Shown one piece after another: positions 18,809 through 28,307 of a stretch of DNA of 64,000 bases. The notes under the pieces are model-generated. The model was not told the origin of the DNA and ran no database searches. It saw only the letters and a list, made by a program, of their open reading frames with translations. Source of the DNA: Candidatus Pantoea gossypiicola (lineage in GTDB: Bacteria > Pseudomonadota > Gammaproteobacteria > Enterobacterales > Enterobacteriaceae); assembly GCF_008632075.1 (NCBI RefSeq), contig NZ_VWVM01000012.1, positions 92,292-156,291 of the forward strand, in the 5' to 3' direction. How positions within the stretch are numbered: the first letter of the stretch is position 1; each line of letters begins with the position of its first letter. A program made the translations under genes and the position numbers.

Positions 18809-19509
18809 AAAATATCGAAGAGCAGGCTGACAGTTCGGTTCTGCTGGACGATCAGGCCGTCAGTGATTATCTGCGGCAGAATCCCGATTTCTTCATCCGC
18901 AATGCCCGCGAAGTTGAACAGATGGCGGTACCGCATCCGGTGCGTGGCAGCGTGTCACTGGTCGAGTGGCATATGGCGCGGCAACGCAACCATATCCAGC
19001 GGCTGGAAGAAGAGATCACACTGCTGATGGAGCAGGCCAGCGCTAACCATGAGCTGTTTGACCGTCTGCTGTCGCTGGAAAGTCATCTGGCCGCGGCTGA
19101 TTCGCTGCAGGATATGCTCAACCGTCTGCATCGCTGGGCGCGTGAGCTGGGCCTGGCGGGTGCCAATGTGCGGCTGTTCAGTGACAAATGGCTGCTGGGT
19201 GCCCCCTCCGATTTCTTTCAGCTGAGCCTGTCGCGTCAGGCGTTTGAGCCGCTGCGTATTCAGCGCTTCGGCAACCAGCATCACTATCTCGGTAATATCA
19301 ATGGGCCTGAACTGCTGCTGCTGCTGCCGCAGGCCAAAGCAATTGGCTCGGTTGCGATGTCGCTGATGGGCGAAGCGGGCGATCTCGGCGTGCTGGTGTT
19401 CAGCAGCCGTGACAGCCAGCACTATCAGTCGGGCATGGGAACGCTGCTGTTACAGCATCTTTCACAGATGATGCCTGGCCTGCTTTCCCGCTGGGTAGAG
19501 CGCGCATGA
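18805..19509 (+). CDS. yigA: DUF484 family protein YigA
   Basis: YigA is a 234-residue cytoplasmic protein of the DUF484 family, a GAF-like fold of unknown function. Recognisable blocks are [21 protein letters not shown] and [22 protein letters not shown] short coiled coil lies around residues 50-80. It sits between dapF and xerC with overlaps on both sides, an arrangement kept across enterobacteria. The function is not established. Confidence 0.93.
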   Translation: MKNIEEQADSSVLLDDQAVSDYLRQNPDFFIRNAREVEQMAVPHPVRGSVSLVEWHMARQRNHIQRLEEEITLLMEQASANHELFDRLLSLESHLAAADSLQDMLNRLHRWARELGLAGANVRLFSDKWLLGAPSDFFQLSLSRQAFEPLRIQRFGNQHHYLGNINGPELLLLLPQAKAIGSVAMSLMGEAGDLGVLVFSSRDSQHYQSGMGTLLLQHLSQMMPGLLSRWVERA

Positions 19510-20411
19510 GCAGCGCGCTGCTGGAGGCCGTCGATGGATTTCTGCGCTACCTGAAAGTGGAGCGCCAGCTGAGTCCGTTAACCCAGAGCAGCTATGCGCG
19601 CCAGCTGGCCGCGCTGGTGGCAATTGCTGATGAGATGAAGCTTGGCAGCTGGGCACTGCTGGAACCCGCGCAGGTGCGCAGCATGGCGGCGCGCAGCCGT
19701 CGCGCCGGACTCTCTGCCAGCAGCCTCGCGCTGCGTCTCTCCGCACTGCGCAGTTTTCTCGACTGGCAGGTGAGCCAGGGGTTGCTCTCTGCTAATCCGG
19801 CCAAAGGGGTGATGACGCCGCGTAAAGCGCGCCATCTGCCTAAGAATATCGATGTGGATGAAGTGAATCAGCTGCTGGAGATCGACCTTAACGATCCGCT
19901 GGCGGTGCGCGACCGCGCAATGCTGGAAGTGATGTATGGTGGCGGGCTGCGTCTCTCCGAGCTGGTGAATATGGATTGCCGCCACGTCGACCTCGATTCC
20001 GGCGAAGTGTGGGTCGTGGGTAAGGGCAGCAAAGAGCGCCGGGTGCCGATTGGCCGCACGGCGGTCACCTGGATCCAGCACTGGCTGCCACTACGTGAAA
20101 CCTTTGGCGGTCAGGATGATGCGCTGTTTCTGTCGACACGCGGCAACCGCATCTCGCCCCGTAACGTGCAGAAGCGCTTTGCCGAATGGGGCATCAGACA
20201 GGGCGTGGCGAGTCATATCCATCCGCATAAGCTGCGACACTCTTTTGCTACGCATCTGCTGGAGTCCAGCGGCGACCTGCGTGCCGTGCAGGAGTTACTG
20301 GGTCATGCAAACCTCTCGACGACCCAGATCTACACCCATCTCGACTTCCAGCATCTGGCTTCGGTGTATGACGCTGCGCATCCCCGCGCCAAACGAGGAA
20401 AGAACGAATGA
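19506..20411 (+). CDS. xerC: Tyrosine recombinase XerC
   Basis: XerC acts with XerD at dif to resolve chromosome dimers at the septum, under FtsK control. The 301-residue protein has the core-binding N-terminal domain and the catalytic residues R149 (GGGLRLSEL), H241 and R244 ([11 protein letters not shown]), the HANLSTT histidine and the nucleophile Y276 (TQIYTHLDF). It overlaps yigA and yigB by four bases each, giving the dapF-yigA-xerC-yigB unit known from E. coli. Confidence 0.97.
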   Translation: MSSALLEAVDGFLRYLKVERQLSPLTQSSYARQLAALVAIADEMKLGSWALLEPAQVRSMAARSRRAGLSASSLALRLSALRSFLDWQVSQGLLSANPAKGVMTPRKARHLPKNIDVDEVNQLLEIDLNDPLAVRDRAMLEVMYGGGLRLSELVNMDCRHVDLDSGEVWVVGKGSKERRVPIGRTAVTWIQHWLPLRETFGGQDDALFLSTRGNRISPRNVQKRFAEWGIRQGVASHIHPHKLRHSFATHLLESSGDLRAVQELLGHANLSTTQIYTHLDFQHLASVYDAAHPRAKRGKNE

Positions 20412-21124
20412 AGTTTTATCGTCCGCTGTCGGCCATTAAAGCCATGACCTTCGATCTTGATGACACGCTCTACGATAACTACCCGGTGATCCGTCGCACC
20501 ACGCAGGAGTCTCACGCCGCATTGCAAGCTTTTCATCCGGCGCTGCGTGACTTCACGCCGCAGGATTATCAGCAGCTGCGCGATGAACTGCTGCAGCGCG
20601 AGCCTGAGATCTATCATGACGTTTCGGAGTGGCGACGCCGTTCGGTAGAGCTGGCGATGCTGAATATCGGCCTCTCTGCTGCGGAAGCGACCGCGGGCGC
20701 GGCAGAGGTCATGGCGGTGTTCCATCAGTGGCGGAGTCAGGTCGAGATGCCGGATGAGACGCATCAGACGCTGAAGGCGCTGGCGGAAAAAATCCCGCTG
20801 GTGGCGGTCACTAACGGCAACGCCAGCCCGGAAAAAATGGGTATCGCTGAATACTTTCGCTTTACGCTGCGGGCCGGACCTGACGGGCGCGCCAAGCCGT
20901 GGCAGGATATGTATCAGCTTGCCGCGCAACGCCTTGATATCGCGCCACAACACATTCTGCATGTGGGAGACGACCTGACTACCGATGTCGCCGGCTCACT
21001 GCGTTGCGGCATGCAGGCCTGCTGGATTAACCTGCGGCAGGGCAACCTGATGCATATCCCGGACGCGCGGCTGTTGCCGCATGTCGAAATTTCGCGGTTG
21101 GCATCACTCACCTCACTGCTATAA
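20408..21124 (+). CDS. yigB: HAD-family FMN phosphatase YigB
   Basis: This 238-residue member of the haloacid dehalogenase superfamily has the nucleophile motif [10 protein letters not shown] (D16 and D18), motif II VAVTNGN and motif [12 protein letters not shown]. The E. coli protein hydrolyses FMN in riboflavin metabolism. It is the last gene of the dapF unit. Its stop codon overlaps the -10 box of the uvrD promoter. Confidence 0.95.
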   Translation: MKFYRPLSAIKAMTFDLDDTLYDNYPVIRRTTQESHAALQAFHPALRDFTPQDYQQLRDELLQREPEIYHDVSEWRRRSVELAMLNIGLSAAEATAGAAEVMAVFHQWRSQVEMPDETHQTLKALAEKIPLVAVTNGNASPEKMGIAEYFRFTLRAGPDGRAKPWQDMYQLAAQRLDIAPQHILHVGDDLTTDVAGSLRCGMQACWINLRQGNLMHIPDARLLPHVEISRLASLTSLL

Positions 21125-21125
21125 T
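21098..21125 (+). promoter_or_regulatory. uvrD promoter
   Basis: TTGGCA (21098-21103), 16 bases and a perfect TATAAT (21120-21125) lie across the end of yigB. This is a strong sigma-70 promoter about 150 bases before uvrD. Confidence 0.8.
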
Positions 21126-21127
21126 GG

Positions 21128-21143
21128 CTGTAAATTTATCCAG
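21128..21143 (+). promoter_or_regulatory. LexA box of uvrD
   Basis: CTGTAAATTTATCCAG fits the SOS box consensus CTG-N10-CAG with an A/T-rich core. It begins two bases after the -10 box, covering the transcription start, as in E. coli uvrD. Confidence 0.85.
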
Positions 21144-21278
21144 TCGTCTCCCTTTTTTCTGCCAGGCCGCTGTGCGTTATCCGGCGTCCGTGGCGCTGCC
21201 TGACTGGCCGCGACACTGCCTTACGGCAGGCGCAGTAAACAGCGCGGCGACGGCGTTTTTCTCTGGTAAACGGTGCTT

Positions 21279-23441
21279 ATGGACGTTTCTGAACTGCTCG
21301 ACGGTTTGAATGACAATCAGCGCGCGGCCGTTGCGGCTCCGCGCAGTAACCTGCTGGTACTGGCAGGCGCGGGCAGTGGTAAAACGCGGGTGCTGGTGCA
21401 TCGCATTGCGTGGCTGATGTCAGTAGAGAACTGCTCACCCTATTCGATTATGGCGGTGACCTTTACCAACAAAGCGGCAGCAGAGATGCGTCACCGTATC
21501 GAACATCTGATCGGCACCAGCCAGGGCGGGATGTGGATCGGCACCTTCCACGGCCTGGCGCACCGCTTACTGCGTGCCCACCATCTTGACGCCGGTCTGC
21601 CGCAGGATTTTCAGATCCTCGACAGCGAAGACCAGCTGCGTCTGCTCAAGCGCCTCATCAAATCAATGAACCTTGATGACAAGCAGTGGCCTGCGCGCCA
21701 GGGCATGTGGTACATCAACGGCAAAAAAGATGAAGGCCTGCGGCCAAAGCACATTGAAAGCTACGGCAATCCGATTGAGCAGACCTGGCTACGCATTTAT
21801 CAGGCCTATCAGGAAGCCTGTGACCGTGCGGGTTTAGTCGACTTCGCCGAGCTGCTGCTGCGCGCCCATGAACTCTGGCTCAACAAGCCGCACATCCTCA
21901 ATCACTACCGCGAACGCTTTACCAACGTGCTGGTGGATGAGTTTCAGGATACTAACAACATTCAGTACGCCTGGATTCGGATGCTGGCGGGCGACAGCGG
22001 CCGGGTGATCATCGTGGGCGATGATGACCAGTCGATCTACGGCTGGCGCGGCGCACAGGTCGAAAACATTCAGCGCTTCCTGCAGGATTTCCCTGGTGCA
22101 GAAACGATCCGTCTGGAGCAGAACTACCGCTCAACCAATAACATCCTCAAAGCGGCTAACGCCCTGATCGCCAATAACAATGGCCGTCTGGGTAAAGAGC
22201 TCTGGACCGAAGGCAGCGATGGCGAACCGATCTCTATCTACTGCGCCTTTAATGAGCTGGATGAAGCGCGCTTTGTGGTGAACCGCATCAAGGTCTGGAT
22301 GGAGAACGGTGGTGCACTCAACGACTGCGCCATTCTCTATCGCAGCAACGCCCAGTCGCGCGTGCTGGAAGAGGCGCTGCTGCAGAGCAGTATGCCGTAC
22401 CGTATTTATGGCGGCATGCGCTTCTTTGAACGCCAGGAGATTAAAGATGCGCTCTCTTATCTGCGTCTGATGGCAAACCGCAATGACGATGCCGCCTTTG
22501 AACGCGTGGTGAATACGCCGACGCGCGGCGTGGGCGATCGCACGCTCGACGTGGTGCGTCAGACGGCGCGTGAACGTCAGATGACGCTGTGGCAGGCGAC
22601 GCGCGAACTGCTGCAAAGTCGCGCACTGGCGGGCCGCGCCGCGTCTGCACTGCAACGCTTCTGTGAGCTGGTCGATTCACTGGCTACCGAAACCGCCGAA
22701 TTACCGCTGCATGTTCAGACCGACCGGGTTATCAAAGACTCCGGCCTGTGGCTGATGTATGAGCAGGAAAAAGGCGAGAAGGGCCAGGCGCGTATCGAAA
22801 ACCTTGAGGAGCTGGTGACGGCAACCCGTCAGTTCAGCTATCAGGACGAAGATGAAGATCTGATGCCGCTTCAGGCCTTCTTATCCCATGCCGCCCTTGA
22901 AGCGGGCGAAGGTCAGGCAGACAAATGGCAGGATGCGGTTCAGCTGATGACGCTGCACTCGGCCAAAGGGCTGGAATTCAGTCAGGTCTTTATCGTCGGT
23001 ATGGAAGAGGGGATGTTCCCAAGCCAGATGTCGCTGGATGAAGGCGGGCGGCTGGAGGAGGAGCGTCGTCTGGCGTATGTCGGTGTGACCCGCGCGATGC
23101 GCAAGCTGACGCTGACCTACGCTGAAACCCGCCGACTCTATGGTAAGGAAGTGTATCACCGGCCTTCCCGTTTTATCGGTGAGCTGCCCGAAACGTGCAT
23201 CGAAGAAGTGCGTCTGCGCGCCAGCGTCAGCCGTCCGGTCAACCATCAGCGGATGGGTGCCCCGGTGACCAAAAATGACAGCGGATTCGCGCTGGGCCAG
23301 CGTGTTCATCACGCAAAATTTGGCGAAGGCACCATCATTAATCTGGAAGGCAGCGGTGAGCACAGCCGTTTGCAGGTGGCGTTTCAGGGGCAGGGAATCA
23401 AGTGGCTGGTAGCGGCTTACGCGAAGCTGGAAACGCTTTAG
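21279..23441 (+). CDS. uvrD: DNA helicase II
   Basis: UvrD is a 3'-5' SF1 helicase for nucleotide excision and mismatch repair that also removes RecA filaments. The ATG at 21279 gives 720 residues as in E. coli. Seen are the Q-motif (LNDNQRAAV), Walker A GAGSGKT (residues 29-35), Walker B VDEFQDTN, GDDDQSIYGWRG, LEQNYRS, TLHSAKGLEF and VGVTRAM. The C-terminal Tudor-like tail (KFGEGTIINLEGSG) is intact. SOS control is shown by the LexA box in the leader. Confidence 0.98.
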   Translation: MDVSELLDGLNDNQRAAVAAPRSNLLVLAGAGSGKTRVLVHRIAWLMSVENCSPYSIMAVTFTNKAAAEMRHRIEHLIGTSQGGMWIGTFHGLAHRLLRAHHLDAGLPQDFQILDSEDQLRLLKRLIKSMNLDDKQWPARQGMWYINGKKDEGLRPKHIESYGNPIEQTWLRIYQAYQEACDRAGLVDFAELLLRAHELWLNKPHILNHYRERFTNVLVDEFQDTNNIQYAWIRMLAGDSGRVIIVGDDDQSIYGWRGAQVENIQRFLQDFPGAETIRLEQNYRSTNNILKAANALIANNNGRLGKELWTEGSDGEPISIYCAFNELDEARFVVNRIKVWMENGGALNDCAILYRSNAQSRVLEEALLQSSMPYRIYGGMRFFERQEIKDALSYLRLMANRNDDAAFERVVNTPTRGVGDRTLDVVRQTARERQMTLWQATRELLQSRALAGRAASALQRFCELVDSLATETAELPLHVQTDRVIKDSGLWLMYEQEKGEKGQARIENLEELVTATRQFSYQDEDEDLMPLQAFLSHAALEAGEGQADKWQDAVQLMTLHSAKGLEFSQVFIVGMEEGMFPSQMSLDEGGRLEEERRLAYVGVTRAMRKLTLTYAETRRLYGKEVYHRPSRFIGELPETCIEEVRLRASVSRPVNHQRMGAPVTKNDSGFALGQRVHHAKFGEGTIINLEGSGEHSRLQVAFQGQGIKWLVAAYAKLETL

Positions 23442-23448
23442 CGCGCGG

Positions 23449-23477
23449 TTGACGGCTTTTTCGTCTCAGCGTAACAT
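23449..23477 (+). promoter_or_regulatory. corA promoter
   Basis: TTGACG (23449-23454), 17 bases and TAACAT (23472-23477) form a good sigma-70 promoter. It predicts a start near 23484 and a leader of about 260 bases before corA. Confidence 0.7.
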
Positions 23478-23503
23478 GCGCCCACTATTATCATGAGAGG
23501 ACA

Positions 23504-23587
23504 ATGCCTTGGACACGCCCAGTCGATGCTGGCTCAATGACCTGGATATCAGGCATAACATCTAAGGCTACCTCTTTACGCGGGTAG
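23504..23587 (+). CDS. Candidate leader peptide in the corA leader (27 codons)
   Basis: An ATG with GAGAGG just upstream opens a 27-codon frame starting MPWTRPVDAGSMTW and ending at TAG 23585. An alternative ATG at 23493 gives a 15-codon frame in another phase. The last codons lie within a perfect 11-bp hairpin (23562-23593). In Salmonella, corA expression is governed by translation of a short leader ORF, corL, and Rho. I cannot confirm sequence identity with corL, so this is proposed by position, ribosome site and structure. Confidence 0.45.
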   Translation: MPWTRPVDAGSMTWISGITSKATSLRG

Positions 23588-23593
23588 CCTTAG
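23562..23593 (+). promoter_or_regulatory. Leader hairpin before corA
   Basis: CTAAGGCTACC and GGTAGCCTTAG form an 11-bp perfect stem with a 10-base loop. There is no T tract, so it is not a plain terminator. It overlaps the end of the candidate leader ORF, so ribosomes on that ORF would melt it. Confidence 0.6.
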
Positions 23594-23742
23594 CGGTTAT
23601 CAGCGACCCCCCTTTTTGATTCCGTCGCGCGAGTCAGCACTGATTTATCTTTGAAACTCTGTTTCCGTGTTCAGGCTGCCTGTTCCTTTAAAGGAACGGC
23701 GGACCGCTTTGTCCCATTTAGTCTGCAATGGGGAGTATTGCT

Positions 23743-24696
23743 ATGCTGAGCGCATTTAAACTCGATCAAAGCCGCCTGACGCGACTGGAGCTGGAAGACG
23801 AAACCGACAAACTGACCAACTCTGTCTGGGTCGATCTGATCGAGCCGGAAGAGGGCGAACGTGACCGGGTGCAAACGGAGCTGGGCCAGAGCCTGGCAAC
23901 ACGGCCAGAGCTGGAAGATATCGAGGCCTCGGCACGCTTCTTCGAAGATGAAGATGGTCTGCATATCCACTCCTTCTTCTTCTATGAAGATGCTGACGAT
24001 CACGCCGGTAACTCCACCGTGGCATTCACCATTCGTGAAGGCCGCCTCTACACGCTGCGCGAACGTGAACTGCCCGCTTTCCGCCTCTATCGTATGCGTG
24101 CCCGTAATCAGACCCTGATCGATGGCAACGCCTTTGAGCTGCTGCTCGACCTGTTTGAAACCAAAATCGAACAGCTGGCAGACGAAATCGAGAACATCTA
24201 TAGCGCGCTGGAGAAACTCAGCCGGGTGATCATGGAAGGTCAGCAGGGCGAAGAGTACGATCAGGCGCTGTCACGCTTAGCAGAACTGGAAGATATCGGC
24301 TGGAAAGTGCGTCTCTGTCTGATGGATACACAGCGCGCCCTGAATTTCCTGGTGCGTAAAGCGCGTCTGCCGGGTAATCAGCTGGAGCAGGCGCGGGAAA
24401 TCCTGCGCGATATCGAGTCGCTGCTGCCGCACAACGAATCGCTGTTCCAGAAGGTCAACTTCCTGATGCAGGCCGCAATGGGCTTTATCAACATCGAGCA
24501 GAACCGCATCATCAAGATCTTCTCAGTAGTCTCCGTGGTGTTTCTGCCACCCACGCTGGTGGCATCCAGCTACGGGATGAACTTCGAATTTATGCCGGAA
24601 CTGAAGTGGAGCTTTGGTTATCCTGCGGCTATCGGTCTGATGATTCTGGCCGGCCTGGCACCTTATCTCTACTTTAAGCGTAAAAACTGGCTTTAA
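23743..24696 (+). CDS. corA: Magnesium/cobalt transporter CorA
   Basis: CorA forms a homopentameric Mg2+ channel in the inner membrane. The 317-residue protein starts [16 protein letters not shown]. It has a large acidic cytoplasmic domain with long helices, then two C-terminal transmembrane helices joined by the selectivity motif [10 protein letters not shown], and ends KRKNWL. The ATG at 23743 matches the E. coli N-terminus. A start five codons earlier is not supported. Expression is probably controlled through the structured leader upstream. Confidence 0.97.
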   Translation: MLSAFKLDQSRLTRLELEDETDKLTNSVWVDLIEPEEGERDRVQTELGQSLATRPELEDIEASARFFEDEDGLHIHSFFFYEDADDHAGNSTVAFTIREGRLYTLRERELPAFRLYRMRARNQTLIDGNAFELLLDLFETKIEQLADEIENIYSALEKLSRVIMEGQQGEEYDQALSRLAELEDIGWKVRLCLMDTQRALNFLVRKARLPGNQLEQAREILRDIESLLPHNESLFQKVNFLMQAAMGFINIEQNRIIKIFSVVSVVFLPPTLVASSYGMNFEFMPELKWSFGYPAAIGLMILAGLAPYLYFKRKNWL

Positions 24697-24703
24697 AAAA
24701 GCC

Positions 24704-24731
24704 ACGGGCCATCTGAGATGGCCCGTTCTGC
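24704..24731 (+). terminator. Hairpin after corA
   Basis: ACGGGCCATC / GATGGCCCGT (24704-24726) with a TGA loop forms a perfect 10-bp stem eight bases after the corA stop. The T tract is weak. Confidence 0.7.
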
Positions 24732-24793
24732 TGGCTCCCGTCGCCATTTCTGCGTACTCTGACCCTCCTGTTTTTACAAATAATTAACTTCTT

Positions 24794-25846
24794 ATGGACG
24801 CTTTTTCGTTACGCACGCAGTGGACGCTGCTGCTGCTAATCTCGGTACTACTGGGCGCGGTGCTGCACTACTTTCATGTACCCGCCGCGCTGCTACTGGG
24901 ACCGATGATTGTGGGTGTGGTGATGGGGCTGTCAGGTGCCACACTGCGGATTGATAAACGATTCTTCCTGCTTGCCCAGGCGGTACTGGGTTGCATGATT
25001 GCGCAGAGCCTGTCTCCTTCCATTCTGACACCGCTGATTCAGGAGTGGCCGATCGTGCTGGCGGTGCTGCTGTTGACGCTGGCGGCCAGCGGCCTGTCGG
25101 GTTTTCTGCTGGTGCGTTTCAGTCATCTGCCTGGCCCGACCGGCGCATGGGGCTCGTCACCGGGTGGTGCTTCGGCAATGGTAGCAATGGCGGGGGACTT
25201 TGGTGCTGATGTGCGGCTGGTGGCGTTCATGCAGTATTTGCGGGTGCTGTTTGTCGCCTCGGCGGCCGCGCTGGTCGCGCGCATCGGGCTGGGCGATGAA
25301 GCGCACAGCGTTTCGCTACTCTGGTTTCCCGCGCTGAGTTATGGCTTTGCAATGACGCTGGTGGTGGTGCTGGCGGGCGCGTGGCTGGGTACTCGACTGC
25401 GCATTCCTTCTGGCGCATTACTGCTGCCCGCGCTGGCGGGTGCGGTACTGAACAGCAGTGAAATCGCAGTGTTACAGGTGCCGGAATGGCTGCTGGCCGT
25501 GGCCTATGCGCTGATTGGCTGGAGCGTGGGATTACGTTTTACCCGTCCGATTTTCTTGCTGGCACTGCGCACGCTGCCGCAGATGCTGGCCTCAATTTTC
25601 GGGCTGATGCTGTTGTGTGGCGGGCTGGCGTGGATACTGACACGCATGCTGGATATCGATCTGATGACGGCCTATCTCGCCACCAGTCCAGGCGGGCTGG
25701 ATACGGTGGCGATTATTGCTGCGGGAACCCAGGTCAACATGGCATTTGTGATGGCGATGCAGACGTTGCGTCTCTTTACCATCCTGCTGACCGGCCCGGC
25801 TTTAGCGCGCTTTATTTCACGCTATGCGCGGACGGGAACGGAATGA
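24794..25846 (+). CDS. AbrB-family inner-membrane protein
   Basis: This is a 350-residue integral membrane protein of the AbrB duplication family (often labelled ammonia monooxygenase-like or YgbN-type regulator). No transport or enzymatic role is proven for it. By eye about ten hydrophobic helices are arranged as two similar halves. Each half contains a glycine/proline-rich segment: LLGPMIVGVVMGL early, and SPGGASAMVAM and SPGGLDTVAII at matching points. There is no clear ribosome site before the ATG. It takes the place that yigF/yigG hold in E. coli and runs 30 bases into the end of rarD on the other strand. Confidence 0.8.
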   Translation: MDAFSLRTQWTLLLLISVLLGAVLHYFHVPAALLLGPMIVGVVMGLSGATLRIDKRFFLLAQAVLGCMIAQSLSPSILTPLIQEWPIVLAVLLLTLAASGLSGFLLVRFSHLPGPTGAWGSSPGGASAMVAMAGDFGADVRLVAFMQYLRVLFVASAAALVARIGLGDEAHSVSLLWFPALSYGFAMTLVVVLAGAWLGTRLRIPSGALLLPALAGAVLNSSEIAVLQVPEWLLAVAYALIGWSVGLRFTRPIFLLALRTLPQMLASIFGLMLLCGGLAWILTRMLDIDLMTAYLATSPGGLDTVAIIAAGTQVNMAFVMAMQTLRLFTILLTGPALARFISRYARTGTE

Positions 25847-26716
25847 AAATGCCACCGCATCGCAGACAAACACCAGCAACGCCAGCCAGATAAAGCCGAA
25901 GGTTACCATCTTGTCTGGCGTGATGGTTTCATCGTAAAACACCACCGCCAGCACAAACATCAGCGTCGGGCCGAGATACTGAAAGAAACCGACTGTGGAG
26001 AGGCGCAGCCGGCTACAGGCCGCTGCAAACAGCATCAGTGGAATGGTTGTCACAATGCCCGCTGCAATCAGTTTCAGGTTGAGACTCAGCGGGTTCGCCG
26101 ATAAATGACTGGTGGCGCTGTCGGCAAAGCCAAACAGATAAATGGCTGCCAGCGGAAACAGCCACAGGGTCTCAATGAGCATGCCGCTCTGTGCATCGAC
26201 CTGGATTTTTTTGCGCATCAGACCATAAACGGCAAAGCTCAGGGCCAGGCCGAGTGCGATAACCGGCAACGATCCAAACTGCCACAGCTGCACCAGCACG
26301 CCGACGGTTGCCAGCAGCACCGCCAGCCATTGCAGACGGCGGAAACGCTCACGCAAAAACAGCATGCCGAACACCACGTTGATCAGCGGATTAATAAAGT
26401 AACCCAGGCTGGCTTCCAGCATATGCTGGTTGTTGACTGCCCAGATAAACAGCAGCCAGTTGCCGCCAATAGTCAGCGCCGTGATCGCCAGCAACAGCAC
26501 TTTTTTGGGCTGGCGCAATACGCTGCGAACGCCGGGCCAGCTGCGGCTCAGGGTAATCAGCAACAGCATAAAGAGTGCCGACCAGATCACCCGGTGCGTC
26601 ATGATTTCTGTGGCGGGAACCTGTTTGACCAGCTTGAAATAGGCGGGCGCAATGCCCCAGATAAAGTAGGCGCCCAGTGCAAAGCCAACGCCCTGGCGGG
26701 TTTGTTGCGTATCCAT
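25817..26716 (-). CDS. rarD: RarD, EamA-family permease
   Basis: RarD is a drug/metabolite transporter superfamily protein with ten membrane helices and two EamA domains. It was named for chloramphenicol-sensitivity phenotypes in Pseudomonas, and its substrate is unknown. The chosen ATG gives 299 residues starting MDTQQTRQGVGFALGAYFIWG. The segments GGNWLLFIWAVNNQHMLEASLGYFINPL and STVGFFQYLGPTLMF are diagnostic. A start five codons upstream lacks support. The end overlaps the convergent AbrB-family gene. Confidence 0.93.
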   Translation of the reverse strand: MDTQQTRQGVGFALGAYFIWGIAPAYFKLVKQVPATEIMTHRVIWSALFMLLLITLSRSWPGVRSVLRQPKKVLLLAITALTIGGNWLLFIWAVNNQHMLEASLGYFINPLINVVFGMLFLRERFRRLQWLAVLLATVGVLVQLWQFGSLPVIALGLALSFAVYGLMRKKIQVDAQSGMLIETLWLFPLAAIYLFGFADSATSHLSANPLSLNLKLIAAGIVTTIPLMLFAAACSRLRLSTVGFFQYLGPTLMFVLAVVFYDETITPDKMVTFGFIWLALLVFVCDAVAFSFRSRPRIA

Positions 26717-26739
26717 ATGCGATCCATTCAATGGCGGGG

Positions 26740-27210
26740 TTAGCCGATAAGATAGGTGGCGGTTGCCGTGGCGATATAGTCGCCCTGTTGATTGTGCAGC
26801 TCCACGCGCGCCACGGCGACTTTGTTACCGGCCCGCAGCAGGCTGCTGGTGGCGGTGAAGCGCTCACCGCGTCCGGGACGCAGATAGTCAACGCGCATAT
26901 CGATAGTGCCCATACGTGACAAACGCTGGCGCAGATCCGCTTCGCTGATGCTCTCCTGACGGGTTAACGCATTGCTGACGCAGACCATGCCCGCGGCCAC
27001 ATCAAGGACTGACGCGATAACACCACCGTGCAGAATCTGTTGCGCCTGGTTGCCCACCAGCATGGTTTTATTATTGAAGCTGATTTCAGCGTAGTCTGCG
27101 TCGAGACGCATCAGCTCCAGGCCTAACGCCTGATTAAACGGCATGTGATAAACAAAAATTTCGCCAACCAGCTGGCGAGCGTCCTGCGGTGTCAGCACGG
27201 GTGATGACAT
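26740..27210 (-). CDS. yigI: YigI hotdog-fold thioesterase
   Basis: YigI is a 156-residue PaaI-type hotdog protein. The motif [20 protein letters not shown] has the aspartate of the family, followed by [20 protein letters not shown]. The E. coli protein is reported to act on medium- and long-chain acyl-CoA. It lies 23 bases upstream of rarD on the same strand, so the pair is probably co-transcribed. Confidence 0.92.
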   Translation of the reverse strand: MSSPVLTPQDARQLVGEIFVYHMPFNQALGLELMRLDADYAEISFNNKTMLVGNQAQQILHGGVIASVLDVAAGMVCVSNALTRQESISEADLRQRLSRMGTIDMRVDYLRPGRGERFTATSSLLRAGNKVAVARVELHNQQGDYIATATATYLIG

Positions 27211-27404
27211 GATGATGTGTCCTGAAAAAATCGGGCCAGGGGGCGCGCAACATTAACGAGTTGTGTATTCTATGCCGCCTGCGAGGGGGTTTCCAGTTTA
27301 AGAAATCAGCACTCTTGCTCACTGCCATTTGCGTGTAGAATGGCCTGCTTTTTACAACACCCTTTTCAGTTATTCTGATACGCAGCTGCTCACCGGAGAA
27401 TTTT

Positions 27405-28283
27405 ATGCGTAAGCATCGCGCCTTGCTGGCGGCAATGTTGATAATTCCTGCGCTGGCGCAGGCAGATGAAGCTCAGATCAAAGAGGTTCATGACGCGCCA
27501 CAGGTTCAGGGCAGCATCATTGCTAACCTGCTGGAGAAGCATGATAATCCGTTTGTTCTCTATCCTTACGAGAACAATTATCTGCTCTACACCTACACCA
27601 GCGACCTGAACAAAGAGGCGATCTCCTCCTATAACTGGGGAGAAAATGCCCGCAAAGATGAAGTGAAATTCCAGCTCAGCCTGGCGTTTCCGCTGTGGCG
27701 CGGTATTCTGGGTGATAACTCGGTACTTGCAGCCTCTTACACACAGCGCTCCTGGTGGCAGCTGTCGAATCGCGGTGAATCCTCGCCCTTCCGTGAGACC
27801 AATTATGAGCCGCAGATTTTCCTTGGCTGGGCCACGGATTATTCGCTGGGTGGCTGGACACTGCGGGATGTCGAACTGGGTCTGAATCATGAGTCTAACG
27901 GGCGCAGCGATCCCACCTCGCGCAGCTGGAACCGCGTTTATGCGCGGCTGATGGCGGAGAACGGGAACTTCCTGGCGGAGATCAAACCCTGGTATCGCAT
28001 CCCGGACGGGGCGAGTAATGACGACAACCCCGATATCACCAAATATATGGGTTACTACCGCACCCGGCTCGGCTATAAGCTTGGCGACAGTATCTTCAGC
28101 GTAGAGGGCAACTATAACTGGAACAGCGGTTATGGCGGCGCGACGATGGCCTGGAGCTACCCGATCAGTGAACACGTCCGCTTCTATACGCAGGTGTTCA
28201 GCGGCTACGGTGAATCACTAATCGACTACAACCATCGCCAGACACGTCTGGGCGTGGGTGTAACGCTTAACGACTTGTTCTAA
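27405..28283 (+). CDS. pldA: Outer-membrane phospholipase A
   Basis: OMPLA is a 12-stranded barrel that degrades phospholipids misplaced in the outer leaflet when it dimerises with calcium. The 292-residue precursor has a signal peptide cut after AQA (residue 20). The catalytic triad is H162, S164 and N176 in NHESNGRSDPTSRSWNR. In the mature form these are H142, S144 and N156, exactly as in E. coli. The C-terminus ends in phenylalanine (NDLF) for BAM recognition. Confidence 0.97.
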   Translation: MRKHRALLAAMLIIPALAQADEAQIKEVHDAPQVQGSIIANLLEKHDNPFVLYPYENNYLLYTYTSDLNKEAISSYNWGENARKDEVKFQLSLAFPLWRGILGDNSVLAASYTQRSWWQLSNRGESSPFRETNYEPQIFLGWATDYSLGGWTLRDVELGLNHESNGRSDPTSRSWNRVYARLMAENGNFLAEIKPWYRIPDGASNDDNPDITKYMGYYRTRLGYKLGDSIFSVEGNYNWNSGYGGATMAWSYPISEHVRFYTQVFSGYGESLIDYNHRQTRLGVGVTLNDLF

Positions 28284-28307
28284 TCCCTAACGTAAGACAG
28301 GAATCGC

